Shown: one piece after another, positions 25,356-27,601 of the stretch
Layout: each line of letters opens with the position of its first letter
Position numbering within the stretch: position 1 is the stretch's first letter
Assembly: GCA_964609675.1 (NCBI GenBank)
Contig: CAZSRX010000034.1
Span: 1 to 27,601, forward strand
Direction: 5' to 3'
DNA length: 27,601 nucleotides
Source of the DNA: CAZSRX01 sp964609675 [NCBI: uncultured Bacteroidota bacterium]
Lineage (GTDB): Bacteria > CLD3 > SB21
Notes under the pieces: model-generated
The model's input: the letters and a program-made list of their open reading frames with translations, nothing else
What the model was told of the DNA's origin: nothing
Databases searched by the model: none
Made by a program: the position numbers and the translations under genes

Positions 25356-26555
25356 TCAATGGTCTTTAACGTTTAATGAATAACTCGGATGGGTTTCATA
25401 TTTAACAAACCGCGCAAGATACGCAATGACCAAAGCGGTTCCGCTTGCTGAAAAAACAAACATCGCCTGCGGTGACAGCGCGATCCAAATCCATCCGCCC
25501 GCAATACTGGCCAGCATGATCATGACGCTGTGGAAACTGGTAAAAAAACCAATTGCGGTCGCTGTTTCTGATTTCGGGCACAGATTGGTAATCCATGCCT
25601 TGGAAATGCCTTCCGTGGCCGCGGCATACGCCCCGTATAAAAAAAATAATCCGTAAATCCAGTATATATTGCCGATAAAAGCGATGCCCGCGTAAACGAC
25701 AACAAAAATTAAAAGGCCGGCCAACAGCGTAGGCTTCAGGCCGATCCGGTCGCCGAGATGGCCCAGCGGGTAAGAGAGCAGCGCATAGACCAGATTATAA
25801 AAAATGTAAACACCGATGACGTGCGCGTCGCCTATGCCCCGATGTTTCAGAATCAACAATAAAAAGGCGTCGGAACTGTTCATCAGGGCAAACGCCAGCA
25901 GGCCAATCACCAGACGGCGATAGGCCGGCGCCGACGTTTTCCAGTATGTCAGATAGCTGAAAAATCCGGTCGGCAGGTTTTTTTTCCGATCGGCCGATTT
26001 GTCCCTGACCATCATAGAAAAAATTACCGCCACTAAACCCGGTAATGCCGCGAGAATAAACAGCGTTCTGTAATCGCCGGGATATGCGATAAGGTAAATC
26101 AATGCCAGCGCCGGCCCGATTGCCGCGCCGAGCGTATCGGCGCCCCGGTGGAAACCGAAAACCCTACCTTTATGCTCCGGTGTCGTCTCGTCGGACAGCA
26201 GAGCATCCCGCGCGGCCGTTCGTATGCCTTTACCAAAACGGTCCAGCGTGCGGGCCGTGAAAATCCAGATGGGATACACCAATACAGCCATCATCGGCTT
26301 GGATACGGCGCTTAATGCGTATCCGATTTGAATGAACGGCGCGCGCCGGCCTGACAGATCGGACCATCTTCCGAAATATCCTTTGCTCAGCCCGGCCACC
26401 GCCTCAGCGATGCCTTCCAGCACACCGATAAGCAAAACGCTGAAACCGATCGACTGAAGGTACAGCGGCATTACCGGATACAGCATCTCGCTGGCTATGT
26501 CGGTAAAAAGACTGACCAGTGAAAGTAAAATGACCGTGCGGGTAATGATTTTCAT
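25356..26555 (-). CDS. MFS transporter
   Basis: A 399-aa inner-membrane transporter of the major facilitator superfamily with about 11 to 12 predicted helices in two halves. The N-terminus VSLFTDIASEMLYPVMPLYL and the loop DRFGKGIRTAARDALLSDET are typical of a widespread bacterial MFS subfamily of uncertain substrate. GYFGRWSDLSGRRAP in the 2-3 loop is the motif A region (GxxxDxxGRR), and the second-half counterpart is LGHLGDRIGLKPT. Its ATG overlaps the stop of the LOG gene (ATGA), and its stop lies 6 bp before the methyltransferase, so all three are co-transcribed and probably translationally coupled. Substrate cannot be told from sequence; drug or metabolite efflux is usual for the family. 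Confidence 0.9.
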   Translation of the reverse strand: MKIITRTVILLSLVSLFTDIASEMLYPVMPLYLQSIGFSVLLIGVLEGIAEAVAGLSKGYFGRWSDLSGRRAPFIQIGYALSAVSKPMMAVLVYPIWIFTARTLDRFGKGIRTAARDALLSDETTPEHKGRVFGFHRGADTLGAAIGPALALIYLIAYPGDYRTLFILAALPGLVAVIFSMMVRDKSADRKKNLPTGFFSYLTYWKTSAPAYRRLVIGLLAFALMNSSDAFLLLILKHRGIGDAHVIGVYIFYNLVYALLSYPLGHLGDRIGLKPTLLAGLLIFVVVYAGIAFIGNIYWIYGLFFLYGAYAAATEGISKAWITNLCPKSETATAIGFFTSFHSVMIMLASIAGGWIWIALSPQAMFVFSASGTALVIAYLARFVKYETHPSYSLNVKDH

Positions 26556-27157
26556 GGCATGTATTTACGGGGTCGGCTGGAAATCAATTTGTCGGGAATC
26601 GGCGCCGGATGATAATGGTCCAGATAGGCCATCACGGAATCAACATATTCGGTACAATAATATAAATCTTTAAAATCCGGATGAGCAAATTTTTCCGAAT
26701 AGATGGCTTCAAACACTTGCAGTAACGGTTCAAAAAAATGTCTGGTATTGAACAAAATAATAGGTTTTTGGTGAAACTTCAGTTGCTTCAGTGTGATAAC
26801 CTCAAGGAGTTCCTCAAGCGTACCGAACCCCCCCGGAAGCGCAATAAACGCATCCGAACGATTTTCCATGATGGCTTTTCTTTCCCGTAAATCCTGAGTA
26901 ATGATGATTTCATCCGCTTCTTCATAAACAACATTCATTTTATGCAATCGCTCCGGAATGACGGCAATAATTTTTCCTTTCCCCGATTGGCAGGCTCGTG
27001 CCACCGTTCCCATAAGTCCGATACGTCCGCCGCCAAAAATTATATTAAAATTTCTCCGGCTCAGCGCCTTACCCAGTTCATGCGCGGCATTGTGATACGC
27101 ATCATGGATAGTATCGCTGGAAGAAGCGTAAATGCATATTGTCTTTATTGATACCAC
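26552..27157 (-). CDS. LOG family nucleotide phosphoribohydrolase
   Basis: A 201-aa Rossmann-fold protein of the LOG (lonely guy, TIGR00730) family. Members release the base from nucleoside 5'-monophosphates, and some make free cytokinins; bacterial members such as PpnN act on purine nucleotides generally. FGGGRIGLMG (41-50) and the signature PGGFGTLEE (108-116) are complete, as is the upstream LRERKAIM (90-97) with its substrate-binding arginine and lysine. The start is a GTG at 27157 with no strong ribosome site; no better in-frame start follows within the conserved part. It is the first gene of a three-gene operon and has a near-consensus promoter. Substrate preference cannot be decided here. 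Confidence 0.93.
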   Translation of the reverse strand: MVSIKTICIYASSSDTIHDAYHNAAHELGKALSRRNFNIIFGGGRIGLMGTVARACQSGKGKIIAVIPERLHKMNVVYEEADEIIITQDLRERKAIMENRSDAFIALPGGFGTLEELLEVITLKQLKFHQKPIILFNTRHFFEPLLQVFEAIYSEKFAHPDFKDLYYCTEYVDSVMAYLDHYHPAPIPDKLISSRPRKYMP

Positions 27158-27189
27158 ACAAGGACCCGTCAGGTTTTTTATGACCGCAA

Positions 27190-27218
27190 AACATAATGGA
27201 TAGCGCTTAATTTGTCAA
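27190..27218 (-). promoter_or_regulatory. Near-consensus promoter of LOG-MFS-rlmI operon
   Basis: On the minus strand TTGACA (27218-27213), 17 nt, TATGTT (27195-27190). The start point near 27183 gives a leader of about 26 nt, the same geometry as the consensus promoter of the lipoprotein gene. Confidence 0.7.
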
Positions 27219-27241
27219 CAGATTTAATTCACAGCTAAAGC

Positions 27242-27270
27242 TTGATTATAGAATTTTTTTTTATTACCAT
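27242..27270 (+). promoter_or_regulatory. Candidate tRNA-Arg promoter
   Basis: TTGATT (27242-27247), 17 nt, TACCAT (27265-27270). Transcription would begin about 6 nt before the mature tRNA, a usual layout. Both boxes are 4 of 6 matches. Confidence 0.4.
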
Positions 27271-27282
27271 TAATGCCATAAT

Positions 27283-27355
27283 GCGCCCGTAGCTCAATGG
27301 ATAGAGTGTTGGCCTCCGGAGCCAAAGGTTGTGGGTTCGACCCCCGCCGGGCGCA
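27283..27355 (+). tRNA. tRNA-Arg (anticodon CCG)
   Basis: A complete 73-nt cloverleaf. The acceptor stem is GCGCCCG / CGGGCGC (7 bp) with discriminator A. The D arm is GCTC / GAGT. The anticodon stem TTGGC / GCCAA closes the loop CTCCGGA with anticodon CCG at 27316-27318, reading CGG arginine codons. The variable loop has 5 nt, and the T arm is GTGGG / CCCGC around TTCGACC. CCA is not encoded and must be added enzymatically. A terminator follows at once, so it is a single-tRNA unit. Confidence 0.97.
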
Positions 27356-27397
27356 CAAAAAACAGAGACGGTATCAGTCACTGTTTTTTTTTGGACG
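27343..27397 (+). repeat. 55-bp direct repeat, copy 1 (tRNA 3' end plus terminator)
   Basis: The 3' T-stem half, acceptor strand, discriminator, terminator and GGACG tail are repeated without a mismatch 204 bp further on. Sequence beyond GGACG is not comparable because the window ends. Confidence 0.97.
27357..27392 (+). terminator. Intrinsic terminator of tRNA-Arg
   Basis: AAAAAACAG / CTGTTTTTT, an A-A mismatch, then GAC / GTC around a 7-nt loop, with a nine-T run. It begins 2 nt after the tRNA discriminator base. Confidence 0.85.
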
Positions 27398-27470
27398 AAA
27401 CCTGCAATACGGATTGCCCCAACCCTCTGTTCTAATAACATCATCAGCCCGCAACATTTTGCGCCCGTAG

Positions 27471-27488
27471 TCCCGACTACAGGCGGGA
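27471..27488 (+). repeat. Palindromic element 1 (D-arm position)
   Basis: TCCCGACTACAGGCGGGA replaces the D arm. Its ends pair (TCCCG / CGGGA). Alternatively it folds with the preceding bases as GTAGT-CCCG-ACTAC (27467-27480). It looks like a hybrid of the types seen in elements 2 and 3. Confidence 0.65.
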
Positions 27489-27503
27489 GGGTGGCCTCCG
27501 GAG

Positions 27504-27521
27504 TCCCGACCCATGTCGGGA
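27504..27521 (+). repeat. Palindromic element 2 (variable-loop position)
   Basis: TCCCGACCCATGTCGGGA forms a 7-bp perfect stem with a CCAT loop. It sits where the 3' anticodon strand and variable loop of the intact tRNA would be. Confidence 0.8.
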
Positions 27522-27531
27522 TTGTGGGTTC

Positions 27532-27546
27532 TCCGCCTGAGGCGGA
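27532..27546 (+). repeat. Palindromic element 3 (inside T loop)
   Basis: TCCGCCTGAGGCGGA forms a 6-bp perfect stem with a TGA loop. It replaces the T loop after TTC, while both T-stem strands are kept. Confidence 0.8.
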
Positions 27547-27601
27547 CCCGCCGGGCGCACAAAAAACAGAGACGGTATCAGTCACTGTTTTTTTTTGGAC
27601 G
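27547..27601 (+). repeat. 55-bp direct repeat, copy 2
   Basis: Identical over 55 nt to 27343-27397 and truncated by the window end, so the true repeat may be longer. It contains the acceptor strand and the terminator. Confidence 0.97.
27561..27596 (+). terminator. Second copy of the tRNA terminator
   Basis: The same hairpin and nine-T run as at 27357-27392, retained exactly behind the remodelled tRNA copy. Confidence 0.8.

Larger units (their letters stand above)
27461..27559 (+). pseudogene. tRNA-Arg-derived copy remodelled by palindromic elements
   Basis: A 99-nt altered copy of the tRNA. It keeps the full acceptor stem (GCGCCCG at 27461, CGGGCGC at 27552-27558) and discriminator A, the anticodon loop CTCCGGA (27496-27502, anticodon CCG) and the T stem GTGGG / CCCGC. 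The D arm, the 3' anticodon strand plus variable loop, and the T loop are each replaced by or fused to a short palindrome. The anticodon stem keeps only partial pairing (GTGGC against GTCCC), and the T loop is lost, so it should not work as a tRNA. No promoter is evident in the 63 bp before it. A folded tRNA-like RNA remains possible. Confidence 0.8.

Noticed and set aside
27461-27559. The second tRNA-Arg copy as a functional tRNA gene
   Set aside because: The D arm and T loop are gone and the anticodon stem is broken, so the normal tertiary structure cannot form.
27235-27585. A 116-codon minus-strand frame containing APGGGRTHNLWLRRPTLYPL
   Set aside because: It is the antisense reading of the two tRNA-Arg copies; this peptide is a familiar spurious translation of tRNA genes.

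Overview
The window looks like chromosomal DNA from a Gram-negative bacterium of the Fibrobacterota-Chlorobiota-Bacteroidota (FCB) superphylum that uses type IX secretion (T9SS). Two features point there. A 2201-residue secreted protein ends in a type A sorting domain with the QNYPNPFNP signature, and there is a full-length PorX (receiver plus PglZ), the T9SS response regulator. Two near-perfect E. coli-style promoters (TTGACA-17-TATAAT and TTGACA-17-TATGTT) argue against a core Bacteroidota member, whose housekeeping promoters look different. A Calditrichota, KSB1, Ignavibacteriota or Marinimicrobia-like lineage is my inference; the sequence does not settle it.

Layout. (1) 1-8045, peptide use: a periplasmic tricorn-type protease (minus) is divergent from an OPT-family oligopeptide transporter (plus), with an 11-bp tandem repeat and a 12-bp palindrome between them. 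A small secreted helical protein and peptidase T follow. Together they form a plausible route from extracytoplasmic peptides to amino acids. (2) 8072-15322 (minus): a TPR-like lipoprotein with a consensus promoter, and the giant T9SS cargo carrying two tandem parallel beta-helix modules. (3) 15634-24165 (plus), regulation: a zinc-ribbon SNF2 ATPase, PorX, a membrane GAF-SpoIIE phosphatase, a STAS anti-anti-sigma protein, an RsbW-like kinase and a membrane-anchored PHP-family metallohydrolase. The phosphatase, STAS and kinase genes form a complete partner-switching module; no sigma factor is visible. An intrinsic terminator lies just before the SNF2 start with no gene upstream of it to terminate. 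(4) 24162-27157 (minus): a tight operon of a LOG-family phosphoribohydrolase, an MFS transporter and an RlmI-like rRNA methyltransferase. (5) 27283-27601: a normal tRNA-Arg(CCG) with its terminator, then a remodelled second copy in which three tRNA regions carry short palindromic elements, followed by the same terminator.

The most unusual items are the palindrome-remodelled tRNA-Arg copy at the right edge, the SNF2-PorX pair with its leader terminator next to a partner-switching module, and the duplicated beta-helix architecture of the T9SS cargo. Promoters, operators and attenuation are read by eye and remain predictions.
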